Origin: DATLFP01 sp035540955
GTDB lineage: Bacteria; Actinomycetota; Acidimicrobiia; Acidimicrobiales; CADCSY01
Assembly: GCA_035540955.1 (NCBI GenBank)
Contig: DATLFP010000246.1
Span: forward strand, 1 to 13,450
DNA length: 13,450 nt
Direction: 5' to 3'
The notes beneath the pieces were generated by a model. It saw only the letters and a program-made list of their open reading frames with translations, was not told the DNA's origin and did not search any database. The position numbers were made by a program, and so were the translations under genes. The stretch's first letter is position 1, and each line of letters begins with the position of its first letter. Of this stretch, positions 5,537 to 12,462 are shown one piece after another.

Positions 5537-7321
5537 GTGTCCGACCTCTCGCGCTTCCGCAACACCTCGATCATCGCCCATGTCGACCACGGGAAGTCGA
5601 CCCTGGCCGACCGCATCCTCGAGATCACCGGCGTGGTCGACGCCCGGGACATGCGGGAGCAGTTCCTCGACTCGATGGACATCGAGCGGGAGCGGGGGAT
5701 CACGATCAAGGCCCAGAACGTCCGGGTGCCCTGGAAGGACCACCTCATCCACCTCGTCGACACCCCCGGCCACGTCGACTTCGGCTACGAGGTGTCGCGG
5801 TCGCTGGCCGCCGTCGAGAGCGTCATCCTCGTCGTCGATGCCGCCCAGGGCATCGAGGCGCAGACGCTGGCCAACTGCTACCTGGCCCTCGAGCACAACC
5901 TCGAGATCATCGCCGTGCTCAACAAGATCGACCTCCCGGCCGCCGAGCCGGCGCGGTACGCCGCCGAGATCGAGAACGTGCTGGGGCTGCCCGCCGACGA
6001 GATCCTGCGCATCAGTGCCAAGACCGGGGAGGGCGTGCCCGAGCTGCTCGACGCGATCATCGAGCGCATCCCGCCGCCTGTGGGGGAGCGGGAGGCCCCG
6101 CTGCAGGCGCTGATCTTCGACTCCTACTTCGACCAGTACCGCGGGGTGGTGTCGGCAGTGCGGGTGGTGAACGGCGTCCTCAACACCGGCACGCGCCTGC
6201 GGTTCATGCAGACCAACGCGATCCACGAGGCCGAAGAGGTCGGCGTCCGGGCGCCGCACAACGTGCCGGTGGCGTCGCTCGGTCCCGGCGAGGTCGGCTA
6301 CCTCATCGCCGGCATCAAGGACGTCGGCGAGGCGCGCTCCGGTGAGACGGTGACCGAGGCGGCGAAGCCGGCGCCCGAGGCGCTCCCCGGCTACATGGAT
6401 CCGAAGCCCATGGTGTTCTGCGGGCTCTATCCGACCGAGGGCGACGACTTCGAGAAGCTGCGGGAGTCGCTGCAGAAGCTCAAGCTCAACGACTCGTCGG
6501 TCACCTACGAGCCCGAGACCTCCGGCGCGCTGGGTTTCGGCTTCCGGTGCGGGTTCCTCGGGCTCCTGCACATGGACATCGTCCGCGAGCGGCTCGAGCG
6601 CGAGTTCAACCTCGGGTTGATCGCGACGGCGCCGTCGGTCGAGTACCTCGTGCACACGACGTCGGGCGAGGTGGTCGCCGTCGACAACCCGGCCGACCTG
6701 CCGGAGCCGCAGCGGATCGACTTCATCGAGGAGCCGTACCTGCGACTCACGATCCTCACCCCCACCGACTACACGGGCACGATCATGGAGCTCTGTCAGG
6801 ACAGGCGGGGGGACATGGCGAAGATGGAGTACCTCAGCCCCGAGCGGCTCGAGCTCGTGTACGTCATGCCGCTGGCCGAGGTCGTGATCGACTTCTTCGA
6901 CCAGCTGAAGTCGCGCACGAAGGGCTACGCCTCGCTCGACTACGAGCCAGCCGAGTACCGCCGCAGCGATCTCGTGAGGGTCGACGTGCTCTTGAACGGC
7001 GCCGTCGTCGACGCCTTCAGCACCGTCGTGCACAAGGACAAGGCGTACGACTACGGCAAGCGGATGACCGAGAAGCTGCGGGAGCTGATCCCCCGCCAGA
7101 TGTTCGACGTGCCCATCCAGGCCGCGATCGGCGGACGTTTCATCGCCCGGGAGACGGTGCGGGCCAAGCGCAAGGACGTGCTGGCCAAGTGCTACGGCGG
7201 CGACATCACCAGGAAGCGGAAGCTCCTCGAGAAGCAGAAGGAGGGCAAGAAGAAGATGAAGTCGATCGGCCGGGTCGAGGTGCCCGGCGACGTCTTCATC
7301 TCCGCCCTTCGCCTCGACTGA
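5537..7321 (+). CDS. lepA: Elongation factor 4 / LepA GTPase (594 aa)
   Basis: A ribosome-bound translational GTPase of the EF-G superfamily, linked to initiation, ribosome biogenesis and back-translocation. All G motifs are intact: AHVDHGKST (14-22), RGITI (53-57), DTPGHVDF (75-82), NKID (129-132) and SAK (160-162). LepA-specific blocks follow: GFGFRCGFLGLLHMDIV, EPYLRLTILTPTDYTG, KSRTKGYASLDYE, and the C-terminal LepA domain with CYGGDITRKRKLLEKQKEGK and VPGDVFISALRLD. Length matches the family. GTG 5537 gives the typical MSDLSRFRN start but has no Shine-Dalgarno sequence. An in-frame GTG at 5513 would add 8 residues; GAGG sits only 3 nt before it. A still longer frame back to 5135 runs through the terminator hairpin and antisense to rpsT, so it is not real. 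Confidence 0.96.
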   Translation: MSDLSRFRNTSIIAHVDHGKSTLADRILEITGVVDARDMREQFLDSMDIERERGITIKAQNVRVPWKDHLIHLVDTPGHVDFGYEVSRSLAAVESVILVVDAAQGIEAQTLANCYLALEHNLEIIAVLNKIDLPAAEPARYAAEIENVLGLPADEILRISAKTGEGVPELLDAIIERIPPPVGEREAPLQALIFDSYFDQYRGVVSAVRVVNGVLNTGTRLRFMQTNAIHEAEEVGVRAPHNVPVASLGPGEVGYLIAGIKDVGEARSGETVTEAAKPAPEALPGYMDPKPMVFCGLYPTEGDDFEKLRESLQKLKLNDSSVTYEPETSGALGFGFRCGFLGLLHMDIVRERLEREFNLGLIATAPSVEYLVHTTSGEVVAVDNPADLPEPQRIDFIEEPYLRLTILTPTDYTGTIMELCQDRRGDMAKMEYLSPERLELVYVMPLAEVVIDFFDQLKSRTKGYASLDYEPAEYRRSDLVRVDVLLNGAVVDAFSTVVHKDKAYDYGKRMTEKLRELIPRQMFDVPIQAAIGGRFIARETVRAKRKDVLAKCYGGDITRKRKLLEKQKEGKKKMKSIGRVEVPGDVFISALRLD

Positions 7322-7380
7322 TCGGAGGCGTACGCTCGAAGGCATCCGCCAGCCAGCCCGGCTCGGCCGGGAGGAGCGAG

Positions 7381-7815
7381 GTGCCCATGAGCCACCGCTA
7401 CCTGGTCATCGCCAACCGGACCCTGTGCGAGCAGCACCTGCTCGACGAGCTCCATCGCCGACGAGCCGCCGACCCCGGCTGCCGGTTCCACCTCGTGGTG
7501 CCGGCGAGCCATCCGAGCGGGGCCTTCACCGACGGCGAGTGCGAGGCGATGGCCGCCGACCGCCTCGCCGACGCGCTCGACACCCTCGCCGCTGCCGGCA
7601 TCGCGGTCACCGGCGAGGTGGGCGACGCCAACCCGGTCTACGCCGTGGGCGACGTCATCCTGCGCGAGCTGGGCCGCTTCGACGAGATCATCCTGTCGAC
7701 GTTGCCGGTGGGCATCTCCCGCTGGCTGGCGGAGAACATGGTCCGGCGCCTCAAGCGGTCGACCGGCCTGCCCGTCACCCACGTCATCGCCGAGGTCGCA
7801 TCGGTCCGCTCCTGA
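7381..7815 (+). CDS. UspA-like universal stress family protein (144 aa)
   Basis: A small alpha/beta protein with the look of the HUP/UspA nucleotide-binding fold: first strand RYLVIANRTL, then FHLVVPASH, an alpha-helical DRLADALDTLAAAGIAVTGEVGDANPVYAVGDVILREL, then FDEIILSTLPVGISRWLAENMVRRLKRSTGLPVTHVIAEV. The last block resembles the DEIIVSTHPPGxSxWLxxxVxxRxRxxxxVPVTHV ending I know from actinobacterial UspA-like proteins. The classical ATP motif GxxGxxxxx-S is not clear. GGGAGGAG (7369-7376) sits well for GTG 7381; ATG 7387 is an alternative start. The gene lies 59 nt after lepA and just before the CIRCE element, so it may be read with lepA. The fold assignment is moderate; the function is unknown. 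Confidence 0.65.
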   Translation: MPMSHRYLVIANRTLCEQHLLDELHRRRAADPGCRFHLVVPASHPSGAFTDGECEAMAADRLADALDTLAAAGIAVTGEVGDANPVYAVGDVILRELGRFDEIILSTLPVGISRWLAENMVRRLKRSTGLPVTHVIAEVASVRS

Positions 7816-7816
7816 G

Positions 7817-7832
7817 CAGCGCTGCGGCGCTG
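7817..7832 (+). other. Short hairpin after the UspA-like gene
   Basis: CAGCGC-TGCG-GCGCTG forms a 6-bp stem with a 4-nt loop one base after the stop of the UspA-like gene. It overlaps the first two bases of CIRCE. There is no U-tract, so it would be a weak terminator at best. Confidence 0.35.
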
Positions 7833-7855
7833 GCACTCGGTACGATCGAGTGCCA
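7831..7855 (+). promoter_or_regulatory. CIRCE operator (HrcA binding site)
   Basis: TGGCACTC-N9-GAGTGCCA: perfect 8-bp inverted arms (7831-7838 and 7848-7855) separated by exactly 9 nt, matching the CIRCE core GCACTC-N9-GAGTGC. It ends 3 nt before the hrcA ATG, so HrcA bound here would block initiation or early elongation of hrcA-dnaJ-rsmE. The spacer contains TACGAT (7841-7846), a plausible -10 hexamer, which would place repressor and polymerase in direct competition. Confidence 0.92.
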
Positions 7856-7858
7856 ACC

Positions 7859-8857
7859 ATGGACGAGCGACGAGCAGCCATCCTCCGCGCCGTCGTGGAG
7901 GGCTACATCGAGACGGCCCAGCCGGTCGGGAGCGCGGCGGTGGCCCGGGAGAGCGCGGTCAACGTCTCGTCGGCGACGATCCGCAACGAGATGGTCGCCC
8001 TCGAGCAGGAGGGCTATCTCGTGCAGCCCCACACGAGCGCCGGGCGCATCCCCACCGACAAGGGGTACCGCCAGTTCGTCGACTCCTTCCTGCCGGCGCC
8101 CGGCCCGCTCGACGCCGCCCGCCGCCAGCAGGTCTCGTCGTTCTTCGCCAAGGCCCACGGCGCCATCGAGGACATGCTGCAGAGCACCACGAAGCTGCTC
8201 ACGAACCTCACCGACTACGCCGCGGTCGTCGTCGGGCCATCGCGCGACGAGGCGACAGTCCGCTCGATCCAGCTCGTCGGCCTCGGCAGCCGGACCGCGT
8301 TGGCGGTGGCGGTGCTCGAGAACGGCGTCGTGGAGAAGGCGACGATCGATCTCGCCGAGGAGACGGGCGAGGAGCGGATGGCTGCGGCGACCGCGCACCT
8401 GTCTCGGGACGTGGTCGGTTCGACCCTGGCGGCGGCCGAGGCCACGCCGTCGGGCGACGGCGATCTCGACGATGTCTGCCGAGCTGCGCTCGGTTCGCTG
8501 CGCCACGCCCGCCAGGACGAGGCCGCTCCCGTCTTCGTGGGGGGCACGTCACGGATGGCCGCGTCCTTCGACGCCGTCGAGACGGTCCGGACGGTGCTGT
8601 CCACCCTCGAGCAGCAATACGTCGTCGTCGGCCTGCTGCGCGACGTCGTGGACCGCGGCCTGTCCGTCTCGATCGGCTCCGAGCACAACCTCGAGTCGCT
8701 GGCGGAGTGCTCGATCGTGGTCTACCCCTACGAGGTCGAGGGTCAGCACGCCGGCACCATCGGTGTCCTCGGGCCGACGCGCATGCACTACCCCGAGGCG
8801 CTCGCCGCCGTGGCGGTCGTGAGCAAGCGCCTCGGCAAGCACCTCACCGAGGGCTGA
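7859..8857 (+). CDS. hrcA: Heat-inducible transcription repressor HrcA (332 aa)
   Basis: HrcA represses heat-shock genes by binding CIRCE and is released when GroEL is occupied by unfolded protein. The N-terminal winged helix shows the family signature: MDERRAAILRAVVEGYIETAQPVGSAAVA, then SATIRNEMVALEQEGYLVQPHTSAGRIPTDKGYR. The C-terminal dimerisation region includes VVVGLLRDVVDRGLSVSIGSEHN and the ending GTIGVLGPTRMHYPEALAAVAVVSKRL. Length is normal. ATG 7859 is preferred; GTG 7850 lies inside the CIRCE arm and would add three residues. No Shine-Dalgarno sequence is visible before either, suggesting a very short leader or none. dnaJ follows after 4 nt, so the two are co-transcribed. Confidence 0.95.
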   Translation: MDERRAAILRAVVEGYIETAQPVGSAAVARESAVNVSSATIRNEMVALEQEGYLVQPHTSAGRIPTDKGYRQFVDSFLPAPGPLDAARRQQVSSFFAKAHGAIEDMLQSTTKLLTNLTDYAAVVVGPSRDEATVRSIQLVGLGSRTALAVAVLENGVVEKATIDLAEETGEERMAAATAHLSRDVVGSTLAAAEATPSGDGDLDDVCRAALGSLRHARQDEAAPVFVGGTSRMAASFDAVETVRTVLSTLEQQYVVVGLLRDVVDRGLSVSIGSEHNLESLAECSIVVYPYEVEGQHAGTIGVLGPTRMHYPEALAAVAVVSKRLGKHLTEG

Positions 8858-8861
8858 CCTC

Positions 8862-9974
8862 GTGGCCGATCTCTACGACCTCCTGGGCGTCTCGACCGAC
8901 GCCACCCCCGACGAGATCAAGCGGGCGTACCGCAAGCTGGCGCGCGAGCTGCACCCCGACACGAATCCTGACCCGGCCGCGACCGAGCGGTTCAAGGAGA
9001 TCAACCGGGCCTACGAGACGCTGTCCGATCCCGAGCGCCGACAGCGCTACGACATGTTCGGCGACCAACCCGGGGGCCAGGCCGGCTTCGACCCCTTCGG
9101 GGGCAGCGGTCTCGGCGACATCTTCGACGCGTTCTTCGGAGGGGGAGGCGGCAACCCGTTCGGTGGGCGGCGGGGTCCGTCCGGCCCGCCCCGCGGCGCC
9201 GACCTCGAGGTGGCGCTCGATCTCGAGTTCACCGAGGCCGTCTTCGGCGCCAGCCACGAGCTCACGGTGCGCGTGCCCGTCACCTGCGCCACCTGCGGGG
9301 GATCCGGCGCCCGTCCGGGGACCGCCCCCACGACCTGCGACCAGTGCGGTGGCACCGGCCAGGTGCGGCGGGTGCGGCAGTCGATCCTCGGTCAGATGGT
9401 CACGGCCGGCCCGTGCACCCGCTGCCAGGGCCAGGGCGAGCTCATCGGCGATCCGTGCGGCGACTGCCGCGGCGACGGCCGCCGCACCGAGGAGCGGACC
9501 CTGACCGTCGACGTGCCCGCCGGCGTCGACACGGGCACCACCCTCCGGCTGGCCGGGCGCGGCGCGGCCGGGGCCCGCGGCGGGCCCAACGGCGATCTCT
9601 ACGTGCACCTCCGGGTCGCCCCGCACAAGCGGTTCGAGCGCGCGGGGTACGACCTCGTCGAGGAGCTGCACATCCCGATGACGCAGGCGGCGTTGGGCGC
9701 ACTCATCCAGTACGAGACCCTCGACGGCACCGAGGACCTCGTCGTGCCCGCCGGCACCCAGAGCGGGCGGGTGTTCCGCCTGCGAGGTCGCGGCGTGCCC
9801 CACGTGAACGATCGCGGCCGGGGCGACCTGCTCGTGCGCGTGGCGGTCGACACGCCGACGGCGCTGGGCAGCGAGGAGGAGGAGCTGCTGCGCCGCCTCG
9901 CTCTCCTGCGGGGCGACGACGTCGCACCCGAGGAGAAGGGCTTCCTGTCCAAGATCCGCAGCGCGTTCAAGTGA
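8862..9974 (+). CDS. dnaJ: Chaperone DnaJ (370 aa, type I)
   Basis: A co-chaperone that delivers unfolded protein to DnaK and triggers its ATPase. The J domain (about 3-68) carries HPD at 31-33. A Gly/Phe-rich linker follows (GDQPGGQAGFDPFGG, FFGGGGGNPFGG). The zinc-binding region, residues 142-206, has all four CxxCxGxG motifs: CATCGGSG, CDQCGGTG, CTRCQGQG and CGDCRGDG. C-terminal substrate-binding domains follow (LTVDVPAGVDTGTTLRL, GDLYVHLRVAPHKRFERAGYDL, VVPAGTQSGRVFRLRGRGVP). The start is GTG 8862. Pairing with hrcA rather than dnaK-grpE marks it as the DnaJ2-type copy of actinobacteria. Its stop overlaps the rsmE start by 1 nt. Confidence 0.96.
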   Translation: MADLYDLLGVSTDATPDEIKRAYRKLARELHPDTNPDPAATERFKEINRAYETLSDPERRQRYDMFGDQPGGQAGFDPFGGSGLGDIFDAFFGGGGGNPFGGRRGPSGPPRGADLEVALDLEFTEAVFGASHELTVRVPVTCATCGGSGARPGTAPTTCDQCGGTGQVRRVRQSILGQMVTAGPCTRCQGQGELIGDPCGDCRGDGRRTEERTLTVDVPAGVDTGTTLRLAGRGAAGARGGPNGDLYVHLRVAPHKRFERAGYDLVEELHIPMTQAALGALIQYETLDGTEDLVVPAGTQSGRVFRLRGRGVPHVNDRGRGDLLVRVAVDTPTALGSEEEELLRRLALLRGDDVAPEEKGFLSKIRSAFK

Positions 9975-10675
9975 TGATGGCGCCGGCGACCCCCGCATCA
10001 GGTCCGTGGGTCTTCGTCGATGACGTCGAGGCGCCATCGCTGTCCGGTGACGACCGCCACCACCTCGAGCGGGTGCTGCGAGTGCGCGTCGGCGATCCGG
10101 TCGTGGTCAGCGACGGCGCCGGTCGGTGGCGCCCCGGAGCCCTCGGCAGCGCCGGGGTCGTCGAGCCGGCGGGCGAGGTCGAGCACGAGGCGCCGCCGCA
10201 GCCGCCGATCACCGTTGCCTTCGCGCTCACGAAGGGCGAGCGTCCCGAGCTGGCGGTGCAGAAGCTGACCGAGCTCGGCGTCGACGAGATCGTCCCGTTC
10301 ACGGCGGCCCGCTCGGTGGTGCGCTGGGACGATCAGCGGGCGGCGGCGAACGCCGAGCGGCTCCGACGGGTGGCCCGCGAGGCGTCGATGCAGTCCCGGC
10401 GAGCCTGGCTGCCGGCGGTGGCCGACGTGTCGTCCTTCGCCACCGCGGTGGCGCTGCCGGGCGCGGTGCTCGCGGATCGGGGCGGCCGCCCGCCGTCCCT
10501 GTCGCGCCCCACGGTGCTCGTCGGGCCCGAGGGGGGCTGGACCGACGAGGAGCGGGCGTGCGGGTTGGCCTCGGTCGGGCTCGGCGAGCAGGTCCTCCGC
10601 GCCGAGACCGCCGCCATCGCCGCCGGCGCCCTCCTCGCTGCGCTCCGTGCGCGGTTGGTCCGCCCCCGCGCGTGA
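9974..10675 (+). CDS. rsmE: 16S rRNA (uracil-1498-N3)-methyltransferase RsmE (233 aa)
   Basis: A SPOUT-class methyltransferase that methylates U1498 in the decoding region of 16S rRNA. The PUA-like N-terminus has the typical DRHHLERVLRVRVGDPVVVSDG; the SPOUT part has FALTKGERPELAVQKLTELGVDEIVPF, RSVVRWD, REASMQSRRAWLP, and the knot motifs VLVGPEGGWTDEE (GPEGG at 184-188) and LRAETAAIAAGALL (from 208). Length is normal. ATG 9974 overlaps the dnaJ stop (TGATG), so translation is coupled; ATG 9977 is possible. hrcA-dnaJ-rsmE is a common actinobacterial order, and the CIRCE upstream should control all three. It ends 76 nt before bldD, which has its own promoter. Confidence 0.93.
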   Translation: MMAPATPASGPWVFVDDVEAPSLSGDDRHHLERVLRVRVGDPVVVSDGAGRWRPGALGSAGVVEPAGEVEHEAPPQPPITVAFALTKGERPELAVQKLTELGVDEIVPFTAARSVVRWDDQRAAANAERLRRVAREASMQSRRAWLPAVADVSSFATAVALPGAVLADRGGRPPSLSRPTVLVGPEGGWTDEERACGLASVGLGEQVLRAETAAIAAGALLAALRARLVRPRA

Positions 10676-10693
10676 GGTTGCCACGCTCCGTCA

Positions 10694-10722
10694 TTGTCAA
10701 CAGGCAAAACGTGACGTACGGT
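10694..10722 (+). promoter_or_regulatory. Sigma-70/HrdB-type promoter of the bldD homologue
   Basis: TTGTCA (10694-10699) and TACGGT (10717-10722) are spaced by exactly 17 bp, one mismatch from the -35 consensus and of TAnnnT form at -10. The transcription start would be near 10729-10730, leaving a leader of about 22 nt. The region is visibly less GC-rich than its surroundings. TAGATC at 10728-10733 is an alternative -10. Repeated GTCA words (10690-10693, 10696-10699) and TGAC (10712-10715) flank or overlap the -35 and could be part of an operator. Confidence 0.6.
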
Positions 10723-10751
10723 GCTGGTAGATCACCAGCCGGCGGGGAACA

Positions 10752-11312
10752 ATGGCGACGATGAGTCTGGACAACATGCTCGAATCGGAAGAGTCGGAAG
10801 ACCTCGGGTACGCCGTGAAGGTCGGCGGACGCCTGCGGGCCATCCGCAAGCAGAAGCGGCTGTCCCTGCAGGACGTCGAGGCGTCCTCCGACCAGGAGTT
10901 CAAGGCCTCGGTGCTCGGCGCCTACGAGCGGGGGGAGCGGGCGATCTCGGTTCCCCGCCTCCAGCGCCTGGCGCGGTTCTACGCCGTGCCCGTCGACCAG
11001 CTCCTCCCCCGGGAGGACGAGGTGAGCGCCGACGCGGTGATCGACCTCGACTCGGGCACCGTCAGCCGCCCGACGCCCGACGACTCCAAGGTCATCATCG
11101 ATCTGCATCGCCTGCAGGCGATGGGTTCGAGCGACGCCCAGCTGCTCACCCGCTATCTCGGCTACATCCAGGTGCAACGAGGCGACTTCAACGGGCGCAT
11201 GCTCACCGTGCGTCGGGACGACCTGCGGGCGATCGCCTGCCTGCTCGACGTGAACCCCGACCAGGCGCGCGCGAAGCTCGACGAGCTCGGCCTGCGCTTC
11301 ACCCCGTCGTAG
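10752..11312 (+). CDS. bldD: BldD-family transcriptional regulator with c-di-GMP binding signature (186 aa)
   Basis: In Streptomyces, BldD represses development genes when a tetramer of cyclic di-GMP joins two of its C-terminal domains. Here residues 25-86 form the XRE helix-turn-helix (GGRLRAIRKQKRLSLQDVE, LGAYERGERAISVPRLQRLA, YAVPVDQLLP), closely like BldD. After a linker, the C-terminal domain reads VIIDLHRL, LLTRYLGYIQVQRGDFNGRM and LTVRRDDLRAIACLLDVNP. RGD (143-145) and RRDD (154-157) stand 11 residues apart, the same spacing as the RGD and RQDD ligand motifs of Streptomyces BldD. An acidic N-terminal extension (about 20 residues) is additional. ATG 10752 is chosen; ATG 10761 is an alternative. 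It has its own promoter. Family is confident; ligand binding is inferred from the motifs. Confidence 0.88.
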   Translation: MATMSLDNMLESEESEDLGYAVKVGGRLRAIRKQKRLSLQDVEASSDQEFKASVLGAYERGERAISVPRLQRLARFYAVPVDQLLPREDEVSADAVIDLDSGTVSRPTPDDSKVIIDLHRLQAMGSSDAQLLTRYLGYIQVQRGDFNGRMLTVRRDDLRAIACLLDVNPDQARAKLDELGLRFTPS

Positions 11313-11352
11313 CGGGACCCCGTCGTAGCGGGACCCCGTCGTAGCGAGAGCC
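11305..11352 (+). repeat. 3 x 16-bp tandem repeat across the bldD stop codon
   Basis: The unit CGTCGTAGCGGGACCC begins at 11305, 11321 and 11337; the third copy diverges after CGTCGTAGCG. The bldD stop (TAG 11310-11312) lies in the first unit, and each copy repeats the TAG. Because 16 is not a multiple of three, the added TAGs fall in all three frames. It reads as a slippage duplication just behind the gene. Confidence 0.9.
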
Positions 11353-11371
11353 CATGTTCGCGACGCACCCC

Positions 11372-11377
11372 TAGCGT
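11372..11377 (+). promoter_or_regulatory. Candidate -10 for a leaderless hemW transcript
   Basis: TAGCGT fits TAnnnT and ends 8 nt before ATG 11386, about the distance from a -10 to a transcription start. No Shine-Dalgarno sequence precedes the ATG, which fits a leaderless mRNA, common in actinobacteria. No -35 is clear. Confidence 0.4.
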
Positions 11378-11385
11378 TGGCCCCG

Positions 11386-12462
11386 ATGGTCGGGGCCTAC
11401 GTGCACGTGCCGTTCTGCCTCAAGCGGTGCGACTACTGCGCGTTCGCCACCTGGGACGACCGCTTCGACCTCCTCGACCGGTACGTGGCCGGCCTGCGGC
11501 GCGAGATCGCGGCCGCCGGTCTCGGCTCCGTCGAGACCGTGTTCCTCGGCGGGGGAACCCCGTCCCTGCTCACCCCCGCACAGCTGGCCGCGGTGCTCGG
11601 CGAGCTCGACATCGCCGACGGCGCCGAGGTCACCATCGAGTGCAACCCCGACACCGTCGATGCCGACAAGCTCGCCGGCTACCGCGATGCCGGGATCACC
11701 CGGATCTCGCTCGGTGTCCAGTCGATGGTGCCGCACGTGCTCGCCGCCCTCGGCCGCACCCACGATCCCGACAACGTCGCCCGTGCCGTGGACGGCGTGC
11801 GCGCCGCGGGGTTCGCGTCGTTCAACCTCGATCTGATCTACGGCTCGGTGGGCGAGTCGCTCGAGGACTGGCGGGCGACCCTGCGCGACGCGCTGGCGCT
11901 CGACCCCCCGCACGTCAGCGCCTACGGGTTGACGGTGGAGGCGGGGACGCCGCTCGCGGCCGACGAGGCCCGTCATCCCGATGACGACGTGCAGGCCGAC
12001 ATGTACCTCGCCGCCGACGACGCCCTCTCGGGTCACGGCCTGGCGTCCTACGAGATCAGCAACTGGGCGCGTCCGGGCCACGAGTGTCGCCACAACCTCC
12101 TGTACTGGACGCAGGGCGACTACCGGGGCTTCGGCTGTGCGGCCCACTCGCACGAGGCGGGCCGCCGGTGGTGGAACGTCCGCACCCCCGAGCGGTACCT
12201 GGCCCTGGTCGAGGCGGGCGAGCCGCCCGTCGCCGGGGAGGAGCGGCTGTCGCCGGAGGAGCGCGCGCTGGAGGCCGCGCAGCTCTCGCTGCGGATGCGG
12301 CACGGCGTCGAGGCCGACGCGCTCGTGACCGACGGGCTCGACGGACTCGTCGAGCGGCGCGGTGATCGCGTCACCCTCACCCGCGCCGGCCGGCTGCTGG
12401 CCAACGAGATCGCGCTCAGGCTCGCACCGGCGGCCGCACCGACCGCCCGTCGGCCGTCCTGA
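11386..12462 (+). CDS. hemW: Radical SAM heme chaperone HemW (358 aa; formerly HemN-like)
   Basis: HemW binds heme and a 4Fe-4S cluster and is thought to hand heme to target proteins; it is often misnamed oxygen-independent coproporphyrinogen oxidase. The protein opens with MVGAYVHVPFCLKRCDYCAF, placing the cluster cysteines at 11, 15 and 18 (CxxxCxxC). GGGTPSLL follows (55-62), then VTIECNPDTVD, GITRISLGVQSM, FNLDLIYG, SAYGLTVEAGTPLA, YEISNWARPGHECRHNLLYW and GDYRGFGCAAHSHE, with a C-terminal winged-helix-like part. Length and motifs fit HemW rather than true HemN. ATG 11386 is preferred to TTG 11377. It stands alone after bldD; in several actinobacteria hemW lies before hrcA instead. Its 3' end overlaps the convergent gene by 47 bp. 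Confidence 0.93.
   Translation: MVGAYVHVPFCLKRCDYCAFATWDDRFDLLDRYVAGLRREIAAAGLGSVETVFLGGGTPSLLTPAQLAAVLGELDIADGAEVTIECNPDTVDADKLAGYRDAGITRISLGVQSMVPHVLAALGRTHDPDNVARAVDGVRAAGFASFNLDLIYGSVGESLEDWRATLRDALALDPPHVSAYGLTVEAGTPLAADEARHPDDDVQADMYLAADDALSGHGLASYEISNWARPGHECRHNLLYWTQGDYRGFGCAAHSHEAGRRWWNVRTPERYLALVEAGEPPVAGEERLSPEERALEAAQLSLRMRHGVEADALVTDGLDGLVERRGDRVTLTRAGRLLANEIALRLAPAAAPTARRPS

Noticed and set aside
5465..7345. 626-aa open frame antisense to lepA
   Set aside because: LepA is unmistakable on the other strand; the antisense frame is a codon-bias shadow rich in Asp, His, Leu and Val.
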